From: Alistipes sp.
GTDB lineage: Bacteria > Bacteroidota > Bacteroidia > Bacteroidales > Rikenellaceae
Assembly: GCA_019422485.1 (NCBI GenBank)
Contig: JAHZDG010000009.1
Location: 20,400-39,516 of the forward strand
Reading direction: 5' to 3'
DNA: 19,117 nucleotides
Shown: positions 1-7,654 of the stretch, in pieces
Layout of the letters: every line of letters begins with the position of its first letter
Position numbering within the stretch: position 1 is the first letter of the stretch
Translations under genes and position numbers: made by a program
The notes under the pieces: model-generated
The model's input: the letters and a program-made list of their open reading frames with translations, nothing else
Told to the model about the DNA's origin: nothing
Database searches by the model: none

Positions 1-50
1 TGAACTTGAGGAAACTGATAGAATTGGGTTCATAACCCCCTCTCTCCACC
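1..50 (+). other. 3' end of an unresolved upstream gene
   Basis: The window opens inside something that ends just before the terminator at 52-90. Two readings compete. As protein, positions 3-35 translate to NLRKLIELGS followed by TAA, a plausible C-terminus. As RNA, positions 40-51 (CTCTCTCCACCA) resemble the acceptor end of a tRNA-Ser or a tmRNA, with a GGGTTCATAACCC arm placed where a T-arm would be. However, the outer two pairs of that T stem mismatch and the conserved A58 is absent. I cannot decide between them from 50 bases. Confidence 0.25.
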
Positions 51-51
51 A

Positions 52-90
52 AAACAAAAAAGGGATCTGTAACAGATCCCTTTTTTGTTT
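52..90. terminator. Strong intrinsic terminator
   Basis: Perfect 19-bp inverted repeat: arm 52-70 is AAACAAAAAAGGGATCTGT and arm 72-90 is its exact complement. The GC core folds to a short loop around TAA, flanked by an A-run on the left and a T-run on the right. It can therefore terminate transcription in either direction. It closes the upstream gene and insulates the efflux operon. Confidence 0.9.
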
Positions 91-254
91 ATACATTCCT
101 CTTCTCCTTTTCAAATAAACATTATTCAGTCAGCCTGAATAATCACGGTCATAAAGAAAAACACTGACTGGCATTCCACATCGCCCACCAAGTCGCACAC
201 TCATATATCTCTTCCCGACACACAGCCTCTTTACTTTTCCTTTTTCACAAAAAC
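91..254. other. AT-rich leader region with a 9-bp hairpin
   Basis: There is no convincing gene between the terminator and the operon control region. The one clear structure is a perfect inverted repeat, ATTATTCAG (121-129) and CTGAATAAT (135-143), around a 5-nt spacer. It has no T-tract, so it is more likely a protein-binding site or an RNA structure than a terminator. A 64-codon minus-strand ORF over 257-451 is a shadow. Confidence 0.5.
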
Positions 255-303
255 GTTCATCGACAATTTTCGCGCATTCGTCCACCCAATCCGCCGGTTC
301 GTC
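255..303 (+). promoter_or_regulatory. Three RTTCRTC direct repeats at 21-bp spacing (candidate LytTR operator)
   Basis: Heptamers GTTCATC (255-261), ATTCGTC (276-282) and GTTCGTC (297-303) recur exactly every 21 bp, two helical turns. The first sits in AACGTTCAT (252-260), which fits the published LytTR half-site pattern [TA][AC][CA]GTTN[AG][TG]. Known LytTR sites are direct repeats with a spacer of about 12-13 bp, which equals this period. The array ends 8 bp upstream of the proposed -33 element, a normal place for an activator. The regulator is probably the LytTR protein encoded at the end of this operon; that link is inference. Confidence 0.6.
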
Positions 304-311
304 TATTATAA

Positions 312-342
312 TTGTTTACGCGCGTGGCTTCGGATAGCTTTG
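312..342 (+). promoter_or_regulatory. Bacteroidota-type promoter of the efflux operon
   Basis: TTG (312-314) is followed after 20 bp by TAGCTTTG (335-342). This matches the primary sigma-factor consensus of Bacteroidota, TTTG-N19-21-TAnnTTTG, at all specified -7 positions. The start of transcription would lie only about 10-15 nt before the ATG at 360, giving a very short leader. Confidence 0.6.
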
Positions 343-359
343 TGACAAAATCAAAAGCC

Positions 360-1667
360 ATGAAACAATTCCTGTGGATCGGATGCCTCTGCCTGATGTG
401 CTGGCAAGTCGTGTCAGCCCAAGACAGCACGAAGATCTGGACCCTGCCCATGTGCCTGAATCATGCCCTGGAAAACAACATTCAGCTGCGCCAAAATCGC
501 AACGAATACCTCTCGGGCCTCGAAGATACAGAACAGGCAAAAGCCGCACTGCTCCCTTCCCTGTCGGCCTCGACCTCCCAGGGGTACACCAACTACCCCT
601 CTGCTCATGCCGTCGATCAGGACCGCTATACGGGAACCAGTGGCCTAATTGCCGGAATCACCCTATTCGAAGGAGGTAAACTTCGTACCGCCGTCAAACA
701 ACAAACTGTCCAAAACCGGATCGACGCCCTCTCGGTCGCCGAAGCCGAAAACGATATACGCATTGCGATTATTGAAGCCTATCTGCAGGCCCTCTACGCC
801 TCGGAAGCCGTCGATGTAGCCATCGGGACCGCCAATGTTTCCAAAGCCCAGCGCGATCGGGCCGAAGAAATGTGGAAAGCCGGATCCATCGGGAAAGTGG
901 ACTTTGCCCAACTCGAAAGCCAATATGCCAGCGACCAATACCAGGTCGTCACCGCTCAAACCACACTGGACGACTACAAACTGCAACTCAAACAGTTGCT
1001 CGAACTCGATATAACGGAGGAAATGAACCTTGCCGCGCCTGAACAAAGTGAGGAGGATATTTTGCAGCTCCTTCCGGCCAAGACGACCATCTACGCCAGG
1101 GCCTTGGATGCCATGCCCGAAATCAAACGCGGAGCATTGGAAGTAGAAGCTGCAGAATTGGGAGTGAAACAGGCGCGTGCAGGGTTCTTTCCCTCCGTTT
1201 CCCTATCGGCCTCTTTGGGGACAGGCCACATGTCCGGGAACAACACCTACTCCGGAAGTCAGGTCTGGAACCGGTTCAACGAAAATGTCGGGCTGACCCT
1301 CAGCATCCCCATTTTCTCCAACCGACAAAACAAAACCGCCGTCAATAAAGCGCGTATCAGCGTCTCCAACAACCAACTCGAACAGCAAAACCTCGAAAAA
1401 GAACTCCTGCGAAAAGTCGAATCGGCCTACCTGAACGCCATCTCGTCCCAATCCCAATACCGAGCCGCTCAGGAAAAAGAACGTTATGCCCAACAGAGTT
1501 TCGACCTGACCAGCGAGCAATTCCTGGTGGGGGTAAAAAATACCGTCGAACTGATCACCGCCCAAAACGAACTCTCCGCCGCTCAACAGGAAAAACTGCA
1601 AGCCAAATACATGGCCCTGCTGAACATCGAGCTGCTGGACATCTACCAAGGAAATACGAACGAATAA
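360..1667 (+). CDS. TolC-family outer-membrane efflux protein
   Basis: Outer-membrane channel partner of a tripartite efflux pump, giving the exit duct across the outer membrane for substrates handed over by the adaptor and MacB-type pump downstream. The chosen ATG at 360 gives 435 residues starting MKQFLWIGCLCLM, a Sec signal peptide with likely cleavage after VVSA. An upstream TTG at 312 keeps the frame but would bury the signal peptide and overlap the promoter. The mature chain has two outer-membrane-efflux repeats of long alpha-helices rich in Gln, Glu and Ala (about residues 30-225 and 240-435), with Gly/Ser/Thr-rich beta segments such as SLSASLGTG. Length and pattern are normal for the family. 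It is first in a six-gene operon. Its substrate cannot be read from sequence. Confidence 0.9.
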   Translation: MKQFLWIGCLCLMCWQVVSAQDSTKIWTLPMCLNHALENNIQLRQNRNEYLSGLEDTEQAKAALLPSLSASTSQGYTNYPSAHAVDQDRYTGTSGLIAGITLFEGGKLRTAVKQQTVQNRIDALSVAEAENDIRIAIIEAYLQALYASEAVDVAIGTANVSKAQRDRAEEMWKAGSIGKVDFAQLESQYASDQYQVVTAQTTLDDYKLQLKQLLELDITEEMNLAAPEQSEEDILQLLPAKTTIYARALDAMPEIKRGALEVEAAELGVKQARAGFFPSVSLSASLGTGHMSGNNTYSGSQVWNRFNENVGLTLSIPIFSNRQNKTAVNKARISVSNNQLEQQNLEKELLRKVESAYLNAISSQSQYRAAQEKERYAQQSFDLTSEQFLVGVKNTVELITAQNELSAAQQEKLQAKYMALLNIELLDIYQGNTNE

Positions 1668-1678
1668 AATCTCATCAT

Positions 1679-2869
1679 ATGAAACGAAAAAGTAGGCTGA
1701 TCGGAGCCGGAGTGATTGTCGTAGCCGCCGGACTGGCCGTATGGCTGTACCCGTCGAAAAAAGCCGACATCACCTTGGAAACCGCTCCGACAAGCCGTAT
1801 CACCATCCGGAACTCCGTCACCGCCACCGGAACCGTCGAGCCGGTGACCGAAGTCGAGGTCGGGACCCAGGTATCGGGCATTATCGACAAGCTGTACGTC
1901 GACTACAACGACATCGTCAAAGCCGGGCAGCTGATCGCCGAAATGGATAAAGTTACCCTGCAGGCGGAATTAGAATCGTCCCAAGCTCAACTGGCCAGCT
2001 GCAAAACCGAATACGAATACCGCACCAAAGAGTACGCCCGTACCCAAACCCTCTACGAAAAAGAACTCGTCAGCGACGCAGAATACGACCAGGCACTCTA
2101 CCTCTACGAAACCGCCCGCAACGCCTATGAACAGGCTCAGGCCGCCATCGTAAAAGTGAAACAGAACCTGGACTATGCCACGATCACCTCCCCGATCGAC
2201 GGCGTTGTGATCAGCCGTGCGGTCGAAGAGGGACAAACCGTAGCCGCCGGTTTCGAAACCCCTACCCTGTTCACCATCGCCAACGACCTGACACAAATGC
2301 AAGTCGTGGCCGATGTCGATGAAGCCGATATCGGACAGGTCTGCGAAGGTCAACGCGTCGAATTTACGGTCGACGCCTATCCGGACGATACATTCACCGG
2401 AACCGTCGAACAGGTCCGTCTCGAAGCCACCACCGAATCGAGCGTCGTGACCTATGAAGTCGTGATCACGGCCTACAATCCCGACCTGAAACTCAAACCG
2501 GGTCTGACCGCCAATGTCACCATTTTCACGATCGAAAAAGACAACGCCCTGGCCGTGCCGACCAAAGCGCTGCGTTTCATTCCCGATGCGGAACTGCTTG
2601 CCCAACTGGGTCTCAGCATCGAAACCGACACTCTCAGCGAAACGCCGGGCACCCGCGAAATCTGGATCAAAAAGGACTCGAGCCTCTCGCCTCGCAGAGT
2701 CACTACCGGAACCGCCAGCGGAGACATGACCGAAATTCTCGGCGGATTGAGCGATGACGAGGAAGTAGCCGTAGGCCTCAACGCAGCCCTCGAACTGCCT
2801 CAGCCCCCCACCTCTGAACGCAGTCCCTTCATGCCATCTCCTCCGGGTGGCGACAAAAAGAAAAACTAG
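1679..2869 (+). CDS. Periplasmic adaptor subunit, HlyD/MacA family
   Basis: Membrane-fusion protein linking the inner-membrane ABC pump to the TolC-like channel. The 396 residues begin with a short basic stretch and one membrane segment (about 7-24), which serves as an inner-membrane anchor or uncleaved signal. Then follow the first half of a lipoyl domain (about 50-95, with GTQVSGIIDKLYV), a helical hairpin (about 95-165, rich in Glu, Ala, Tyr and Gln), the second lipoyl half (ATITSPIDGVVISRAVEEGQ) and a beta-barrel plus membrane-proximal region (about 205-350). The C-terminus is a low-complexity Pro/Ser/Lys tail. It starts 11 nt after the channel gene and ends 4 nt before the ATPase gene. 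The pairing with a MacB-like ATPase and permease makes MacA the closest named relative. Confidence 0.92.
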   Translation: MKRKSRLIGAGVIVVAAGLAVWLYPSKKADITLETAPTSRITIRNSVTATGTVEPVTEVEVGTQVSGIIDKLYVDYNDIVKAGQLIAEMDKVTLQAELESSQAQLASCKTEYEYRTKEYARTQTLYEKELVSDAEYDQALYLYETARNAYEQAQAAIVKVKQNLDYATITSPIDGVVISRAVEEGQTVAAGFETPTLFTIANDLTQMQVVADVDEADIGQVCEGQRVEFTVDAYPDDTFTGTVEQVRLEATTESSVVTYEVVITAYNPDLKLKPGLTANVTIFTIEKDNALAVPTKALRFIPDAELLAQLGLSIETDTLSETPGTREIWIKKDSSLSPRRVTTGTASGDMTEILGGLSDDEEVAVGLNAALELPQPPTSERSPFMPSPPGGDKKKN

Positions 2870-2873
2870 CGTC

Positions 2874-3614
2874 ATGAAAGAGGTCATTAAATTGGAAAAT
2901 ATCCGACGAGACTTTCAGGTGGGTGATGAAATCGTCCATGCCCTGCGAGGCGTCAGCTTCTCCATCTCCGAAGGAGAATTCGTCACCATCATGGGCACCT
3001 CCGGCTCCGGGAAATCAACCCTGCTGAATACGCTCGGCTGTCTGGATACTCCCACCTCGGGCGAATATTACCTCGATGGCGTCGCCGTCCGAACCATGGA
3101 CAAAAACCAACGGGCCACCCTGCGAAACCGAAAAATCGGATTCGTCTTCCAGAATTACAACCTGTTGCCGAAAACGACCGCCATCGAAAACGTCGAACTG
3201 CCGCTGATGTATAATCCCTCCTGTTCCGCCGCCCTGCGCTACCAAAAAGCCGTCGAAGCTCTCAAGGCCGTCGGACTGGGCGACCGGCTGATGCACAAAA
3301 GCAACCAGATGTCCGGCGGACAGATGCAACGCGTGGCCATCGCGCGGGCACTGGTCAATGATCCCGCGGTGATTCTGGCCGACGAAGCCACCGGGAACCT
3401 CGACACCCGCACCAGTTTCGAAGTGCTGGTTCTCTTCCAACAGCTGCACGCCGCCGGACGAACCATCATCTTCGTGACCCATAACCCCGAAATCGCCCAA
3501 TACAGCAGCCGTAACATCACCCTGCGCGACGGGCACGTCACCGATGACACACGCAACCCCAACATACTGAGCGCTGCCGAAGCGCTGGCCAACCTACCTA
3601 AACAGGAAGATTAA
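2874..3614 (+). CDS. MacB/LolD-type ABC transporter ATPase
   Basis: Cytoplasmic nucleotide-binding subunit that powers the efflux pump. The 246 residues hold all ABC motifs: Walker A GTSGSGKST (41-49), Q-loop Gln93 in FVFQNYNLL, signature MSGGQMQRVAIARAL (146-160), Walker B VILADE (166-171) with catalytic Glu171, D-loop GNLD, and the switch His203 in VTHN. The ATG at 2874 is preferred. An in-frame alternative at 2847 would overlap the end of the adaptor gene and add nine residues with no family counterpart. In E. coli MacB the ATPase and membrane parts are fused; here they are separate adjacent genes, as is common in this phylum. The permease follows after 2 nt. Confidence 0.95.
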   Translation: MKEVIKLENIRRDFQVGDEIVHALRGVSFSISEGEFVTIMGTSGSGKSTLLNTLGCLDTPTSGEYYLDGVAVRTMDKNQRATLRNRKIGFVFQNYNLLPKTTAIENVELPLMYNPSCSAALRYQKAVEALKAVGLGDRLMHKSNQMSGGQMQRVAIARALVNDPAVILADEATGNLDTRTSFEVLVLFQQLHAAGRTIIFVTHNPEIAQYSSRNITLRDGHVTDDTRNPNILSAAEALANLPKQED

Positions 3615-3616
3615 AG

Positions 3617-4837
3617 ATGAACTTCGCCAACCTATTCAAAATCGCCGTCAAGGCCCTCAGCAATAACAAACTGAGAGGGTTTCTCACCATGCTCGGCATC
3701 ATCATCGGCGTGGCATCGGTCATCACGATGCTCGCCATCGGGCAGGGATCGAAACGAAGCATCCAGGCCGAAATCAGCGAAATGGGGTCGAATATGATCA
3801 TGATTCACCCCGGGGGCGACATGCGGGGAGGCGTACGACTCGATGCCGACGACATGGAATCGCTCAAACTCGCCGACCTGGAAGACATTCAGAACAAAAC
3901 CCGATATGTCACCTACATCTCGCCGTCGGTCAACAGCGCCGGACAAGCCGTCTATGGAGCCAACAATACCCCGACCACAGTCTACGGCGTGAACCTCGAC
4001 TACCTGGAAATCCGCCGATACAAGGTCGAAGATGGTGACACCTTCTCGGAACACGATATCAAAACCGCCGCCAAAGTCTGTCTGGTCGGGAAAACCGTAG
4101 TCGACGAACTCTTTCCCAACGCTCAAAATCCAGTCGGAACAGTCATTCGCTTCGGGACCATTCCGTTCCGCATTGTCGGCGTCCTGCAAAGCAAAGGTTA
4201 TAACAGCATGGGGATGGACCAGGATGATCTGATCATTGCGCCCTATACTACCGTTCAAAAACGCATCCTGGCCATCACCCATTTACAAGAAATCGTCTGC
4301 TCGGCCCTCAGCGAAGCATATACGGAAGAGGCTATCGACGAAATCAGCGACATCCTCCGAACCAATCACAAACTCAAAGCCACGGATGACGACGACTTCT
4401 CGATCCGTTCCCAACAGGAACTCTCCTCGATGCTCACCTCGACCACCGATATGATGACAGTCCTGTTGGCGGCCGTGGCCGGCATCTCGCTGCTGGTCGG
4501 AGGGATCGGTATCATGAACATCATGTATGTCTCCGTCACCGAACGAACCCGCGAAATCGGCCTCCGCATGTCGATCGGAGCCAAAGGCCGCGACATTCTC
4601 GCCCAATTTCTGATCGAATCCATCCTCATCTCCGTCACCGGAGGTCTCATCGGCGTGTTGTTCGGAATCGGTGCCGCCATCGTGGTCAATATCGTCGCCG
4701 CATTCCCCATCTACATCCAGCCCTGGAGCGTTATCCTCTCCTTTGCCGTCTGCACGATCACCGGTGTCTTCTTCGGATGGTACCCCGCCCAAAAAGCCGC
4801 CATGCTCGACCCGATCGAAGCCATCCGCTATGAATAA
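3617..4837 (+). CDS. MacB-type ABC permease (MacB_PCD plus FtsX domains)
   Basis: Inner-membrane mechanotransmission subunit of the MacA-MacB-TolC type of pump. Its 406 residues have the standard four-helix layout: one N-terminal membrane segment (about 22-43, within GFLTMLGIIIGVASVITMLA), a large periplasmic domain (about 45-275), and three C-terminal segments (about 277-305, 330-360 and 368-390) forming the FtsX domain. The motif ERTREIGLRMSIGA between segments 2 and 3 and the C-terminal PAQKAAMLDPIEAIRYE are typical. Likely substrates for this family include antimicrobial peptides, macrolide-like compounds, siderophores or lipoproteins; nothing here selects among them. It is translationally close to the ATPase gene and 30 nt ahead of the kinase gene. 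Confidence 0.93.
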   Translation: MNFANLFKIAVKALSNNKLRGFLTMLGIIIGVASVITMLAIGQGSKRSIQAEISEMGSNMIMIHPGGDMRGGVRLDADDMESLKLADLEDIQNKTRYVTYISPSVNSAGQAVYGANNTPTTVYGVNLDYLEIRRYKVEDGDTFSEHDIKTAAKVCLVGKTVVDELFPNAQNPVGTVIRFGTIPFRIVGVLQSKGYNSMGMDQDDLIIAPYTTVQKRILAITHLQEIVCSALSEAYTEEAIDEISDILRTNHKLKATDDDDFSIRSQQELSSMLTSTTDMMTVLLAAVAGISLLVGGIGIMNIMYVSVTERTREIGLRMSIGAKGRDILAQFLIESILISVTGGLIGVLFGIGAAIVVNIVAAFPIYIQPWSVILSFAVCTITGVFFGWYPAQKAAMLDPIEAIRYE

Positions 4838-4867
4838 TCGAAAATAATCCGTAGATTTAGCCTACTT

Positions 4868-5914
4868 ATGCGCGCATTCCCCATCAAATATTCAGGCTGG
4901 CTGGTCCATCTGACCGCATGGGCTGTCGTACTCGGCATGCCGCTGTTCTTCACCGGGCCCAACCGTCCGCTGATGACCGGAACCGAATACCTGCGCTTTC
5001 TTATCGTTCCCCTTTCGTTTATGGCCGTCTTCTACACCAACTACTTCGGTCTGATCGAACGCTATCTCTTCTCCCGACGACTCGGGCACTTTCTGGGCTG
5101 CAATCTGCTGCTCATCGGCGCCGTCATGATCCTCACCCACCTGCTGTTTCGTTACATCCTGCCCCCGGACAGCATCCATCCACCGCTGGCTCGACCCTGG
5201 CAACATGCGGTGCGATTTTTCGCCGGAAACGCCATGCTCTACCTGATGGTTGTCAGCGCCAGCGTCGCCATCCGCATGACCGGAGGCTGGTACAAGGCCG
5301 AAGCCGAACGACAAAGACTGGAACACAGTCACACCAAGGCCGAACTCCAAAACCTCAAAAGCCAACTCAATCCCCACTTCCTGTTCAATACTTTGAACAA
5401 CATCTATTCGCTCATCCAGATCGATCCGCCCCGTGCCCAACGGGTCGTCCACGAGTTGAGCCGACTGTTGCGCTATGTGCTCTACGACAGCAGCCAGGCC
5501 ACCGTATCCCTGAAAGCCGAGATCGATTTTCTGAAAGATTACATCGAGTTGATGCGCATCCGCCAACCCCATCATGTCAAGGTGTTCGTCTCATTACCCG
5601 AGGAGCCTTCCCAAATCCCCATCGCTCCGCTGCTGTTTATCTCGCTGGTCGAAAACGCCTTCAAACACGGTGTCAGCAACGAAATGCCGTCGCATATCAC
5701 CATCGACCTGCACGAAACGGACGGGTTGCTGAGTTGCACCATCAAAAACAGTTATTTCCCGAAACCGGCTTCGGATCGCAGCGGTTCCGGAATCGGACTC
5801 AGAAACCTATCGAAACGGCTGGAAATGATCTACCCGGGCCGCTACAAATTCCAATACGGACACAACGAAGATACCTATACCGCCTCGTTGTCCCTTCAAT
5901 TGCGTGACTCATGA
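4868..5914 (+). CDS. LytS-type membrane sensor histidine kinase
   Basis: Sensor of a LytTR two-component system, expected to phosphorylate the response regulator that overlaps it. The 348 residues show four predicted membrane segments (about 11-29, 41-63, 75-97 and 117-137), then a short coiled coil. The His_kinase domain carries the phosphoacceptor His170 in SQLNPHFLFNTLNNIY, and the ATPase part has N-box LVENAFKHG (260-268) and G-box GSGIGL (306-311). There is no separate periplasmic sensor domain, so the signal is probably sensed within the membrane, as suggested for kinases that sit beside peptide-efflux pumps. The 30-nt gap after the permease and the lack of a clear promoter suggest cotranscription. 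The stop overlaps the next start (ATGA at 5911-5914). Confidence 0.93.
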   Translation: MRAFPIKYSGWLVHLTAWAVVLGMPLFFTGPNRPLMTGTEYLRFLIVPLSFMAVFYTNYFGLIERYLFSRRLGHFLGCNLLLIGAVMILTHLLFRYILPPDSIHPPLARPWQHAVRFFAGNAMLYLMVVSASVAIRMTGGWYKAEAERQRLEHSHTKAELQNLKSQLNPHFLFNTLNNIYSLIQIDPPRAQRVVHELSRLLRYVLYDSSQATVSLKAEIDFLKDYIELMRIRQPHHVKVFVSLPEEPSQIPIAPLLFISLVENAFKHGVSNEMPSHITIDLHETDGLLSCTIKNSYFPKPASDRSGSGIGLRNLSKRLEMIYPGRYKFQYGHNEDTYTASLSLQLRDS

Positions 5915-6645
5915 AACTGCGCTGTGCCATCATCGACGACGAACCGTTGGCCGTAGAGCTGATGGAAGGGTATGTGCGCGACACCCCGTTCCTGACCCTG
6001 TGCGGATCGTTCGGGAGCGGAACCATCGCCCTCAGCACCTTGCGGGATCATCCGGTCGATCTGCTCTTTTGCGACATCCAGATGCCCGGACTCAACGGCA
6101 TGGAACTCTCACGCATGCTCCCGCCGGAAACCCGGATTATCTTCACCACCGCCTTCAGCCGCTATGCGGTCGAAGGTTTCCGCGTCAACGCCGTCGACTA
6201 CCTGCTCAAACCGATCAGTTATGCCGACTTTCTCAGCGCCGCCAACAAAGCCCGCGAATGGTTCGAAATGAAAAACAGAGCCGAAAACCACCCGGCACCC
6301 TCCTCTGAAAACGCCCCGAAAAGCATCTTCGTCAAAACCGAATACCGGCTGCAACAGATTGCTCTCGATTCGATCCTTTACATCGAAGGTCTGAAGGATT
6401 ATGTCAAAATCCATATCGAAGGCGAAAGCCATCCGATTCTGTCGCTCATGAGTCTGAAATCCCTCGAAGAACAGCTGCCCGGCGACCGTTTCATTCGGGT
6501 CCATCGGTCATTCATCGTACAGCCGGCCAAAATCCGGACCATCGAACGAAACCGTATCGTTTTCGGAAAAAATTACATCCCTATCTCCGAAAATTACCGG
6601 CAAGCCTTTTTTGACTTTTTGGCCGACCACGCCCTGCTGTTCTGA
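5911..6645 (+). CDS. LytTR-family response regulator
   Basis: DNA-binding output of the two-component pair. The receiver domain (about 1-118 of 244 residues) has the acidic pocket Asp9/Asp10, phosphoacceptor Asp55 in FCDIQMPG, Thr80 and Lys100 in VDYLLKP. The LytTR domain (about 138-240) includes FVKTEYRLQQIALDSILYIE and HRSFIVQP, typical of this beta-sheet DNA-binding fold. The ATGA overlap with the kinase gene implies translational coupling. LytTR proteins bind direct repeats about 21 bp apart, and such repeats lie directly upstream of the first gene of this operon, so autoregulation of the pump is the simplest model. The family also includes regulators of autolysis in Firmicutes, worth noting given the lysis-like cassette downstream. 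Confidence 0.95.
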   Translation: MKLRCAIIDDEPLAVELMEGYVRDTPFLTLCGSFGSGTIALSTLRDHPVDLLFCDIQMPGLNGMELSRMLPPETRIIFTTAFSRYAVEGFRVNAVDYLLKPISYADFLSAANKAREWFEMKNRAENHPAPSSENAPKSIFVKTEYRLQQIALDSILYIEGLKDYVKIHIEGESHPILSLMSLKSLEEQLPGDRFIRVHRSFIVQPAKIRTIERNRIVFGKNYIPISENYRQAFFDFLADHALLF

Positions 6646-6857
6646 TCTGCAACACAGATGCTCAATCCGGCCGCTCGGCTTGTTCACTTCCCTGGCCGCT
6701 TTCACCCGCTCGGTCCGAGAACAAAACGGTTCCCATTTTTAGTTTCTCTATCGGGCGGGATCCCGCACGCCAGGTCTGTCGCCCCAAGAGGCTCAGCCAT
6801 TTATCAAAAATTCCGATTTCATACCCTCCGAAACACAGGAGTGGAGTCTATTTTCAC
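6646..6857. other. Region without a convincing gene
   Basis: A 212-bp stretch between the response regulator and a terminator. A 76-codon plus-strand ORF (6658-6888) crosses the terminator hairpin and has unlikely composition, so I do not call it. The only structure I see is a perfect 12-bp palindrome, GCGGGATCCCGC, at 6755-6766. It may simply be the 3' untranslated region of the efflux operon. Confidence 0.5.
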
Positions 6858-6887
6858 ATCACCGAAGCTTTCTTCGGTGATTTTTTG
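6858..6887 (+). terminator. Intrinsic terminator
   Basis: Ten-bp perfect stem ATCACCGAAG (6858-6867) and CTTCGGTGAT (6872-6881) around the loop CTTT, followed by a run of six T (6881-6886). It is oriented to end plus-strand transcription from the efflux/two-component operon, 213 bp after its last stop codon. It thus partly insulates the next cassette. Confidence 0.9.
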
Positions 6888-6898
6888 ATCCTCTCTCC

Positions 6899-7186
6899 AT
6901 GCTCCATCTCTCCCCCGCTCAATATGACTTTCTGCTCGAGCGATTCGAACAAGAGACGTTCGGGAAGATCAACGATCTGGACACCGAACTGGAAATCATC
7001 GGTGCCGGACTGGATGCAACCCTGCACATAGGTGCCGTTGCTTACGAAACTCGTTTCGGGTTCTGCTTCGGGTTCTGCTTCGCTTTCTACCGGCTCGAGC
7101 TGCAGACCTTTGTCGACGGAGGGTTCCCCTGTCCCAACGATTTCGATCCCGAACGGTTCATACTTCTATACCGACTCCGGGCCTAA
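6899..7186 (+). CDS. Doubtful small ORF, or remnant of a gene on either strand
   Basis: The plus frame encodes 95 residues. The first 55 look protein-like, with an amphipathic helix (about residues 5-32, starting LSPAQYDFLLERFEQE). The middle becomes an implausible Phe/Cys run (FGFCFGFCFAF). That run comes from a 12-bp tandem duplication (7055-7078), which on the opposite strand reads EAEPEAEPE, a common linker type. The minus-strand frame is open over roughly 6848-7165 and also looks protein-like (GTYVQGCIQSGTDDFQFGVQ), but it has no start codon at its 5' end and runs through the terminator hairpin. It may be a broken gene once linked to the cassette, or a real small gene here. I do not recognise a family. 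Confidence 0.3.
   Translation: MLHLSPAQYDFLLERFEQETFGKINDLDTELEIIGAGLDATLHIGAVAYETRFGFCFGFCFAFYRLELQTFVDGGFPCPNDFDPERFILLYRLRA
7055..7078. repeat. Twelve-bp tandem duplication
   Basis: TTCGGGTTCTGC occurs twice in perfect tandem (7055-7066 and 7067-7078), followed by a third partial TTCG. A unit length divisible by three suggests it arose within a reading frame. It sits in the unresolved stretch ahead of the lysis-like cassette. Confidence 0.85.
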
Positions 7187-7279
7187 CCCTCAGCCGACGA
7201 CCTCTGGGGCCCGACTTCTCGGCCAAACCCGTTCTGCTTTTCCAGACAACTCACCCCTCTTTCACAACCGATAAGCATC
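7187..7279 (+). other. Leader region of the lysis-like cassette
   Basis: 93 bp between the doubtful ORF and the first clear cassette gene. I find no TAnnTTTG promoter element, terminator or conserved RNA structure here. If the cassette has its own promoter, it is diverged or lies further upstream. Confidence 0.4.
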
Positions 7280-7642
7280 ATGACTATGACTGACCTATGG
7301 GATCTCATCTCCCTGATCCTCAACCTAATTTTAGGCAGCGGAGGCGTATGGCTGTGGCGCGAAACCCGCCGCATCAAAAAAGCCGAAGCCGTCCACGCAG
7401 AGACCAACAACGCCATTCTGGCCGGCAACGAATGGAAAGAAATCGCTGAAAAACGAGAAAACGAAGTCGAACGCCTCAACCGTCTGCTCGACGAACGATG
7501 GGCCGACAAAGCCAAAGATCGCGACACCATCTTCAAACTGCTCGAAGAAAAACACGACTACTCCATTCAACTGCAAATCGCCAATTTCAAACTCTGTAAC
7601 CGCCGCGGGTGCCTCGATCGAGAACCGCAAACCGGTTTTTAA
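7280..7642 (+). CDS. Small membrane protein with coiled coil, holin-like candidate
   Basis: A 120-residue protein with one N-terminal membrane segment (about 6-27, within LISLILNLILGSGGVWLW). A basic stretch (RETRRIKK) follows, then a long charged coiled coil (about 35-100), ending in a short tail with two cysteines (Cys106, Cys111) and REPQTGF. The basic residues after the helix predict a cytoplasmic C-terminus. Lying 12 nt upstream of a muramidase gene, it occupies the usual place of a holin or holin accessory protein in a phage lysis cassette. I cannot assign it to a named holin family, and a single helix with a large soluble part is unusual. A second ATG at 7286 is an equally possible start. 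The role is inferred from neighbours and architecture. Confidence 0.7.
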   Translation: MTMTDLWDLISLILNLILGSGGVWLWRETRRIKKAEAVHAETNNAILAGNEWKEIAEKRENEVERLNRLLDERWADKAKDRDTIFKLLEEKHDYSIQLQIANFKLCNRRGCLDREPQTGF

Positions 7643-7654
7643 CCACTCACGCAT

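Noticed and set aside
312..359. Upstream TTG start for the TolC-like gene
   Set aside because: It would overlap the promoter and put 16 residues before a clear signal peptide that starts at the ATG at 360.
4918..5907. 329-codon plus-strand ORF inside the kinase gene
   Set aside because: Arg/His/Pro-rich +2 frame within a kinase that has all expected motifs.
6658..6888. 76-codon plus-strand ORF after the response regulator
   Set aside because: It reads through the terminator hairpin and its T-tract and has no protein features.
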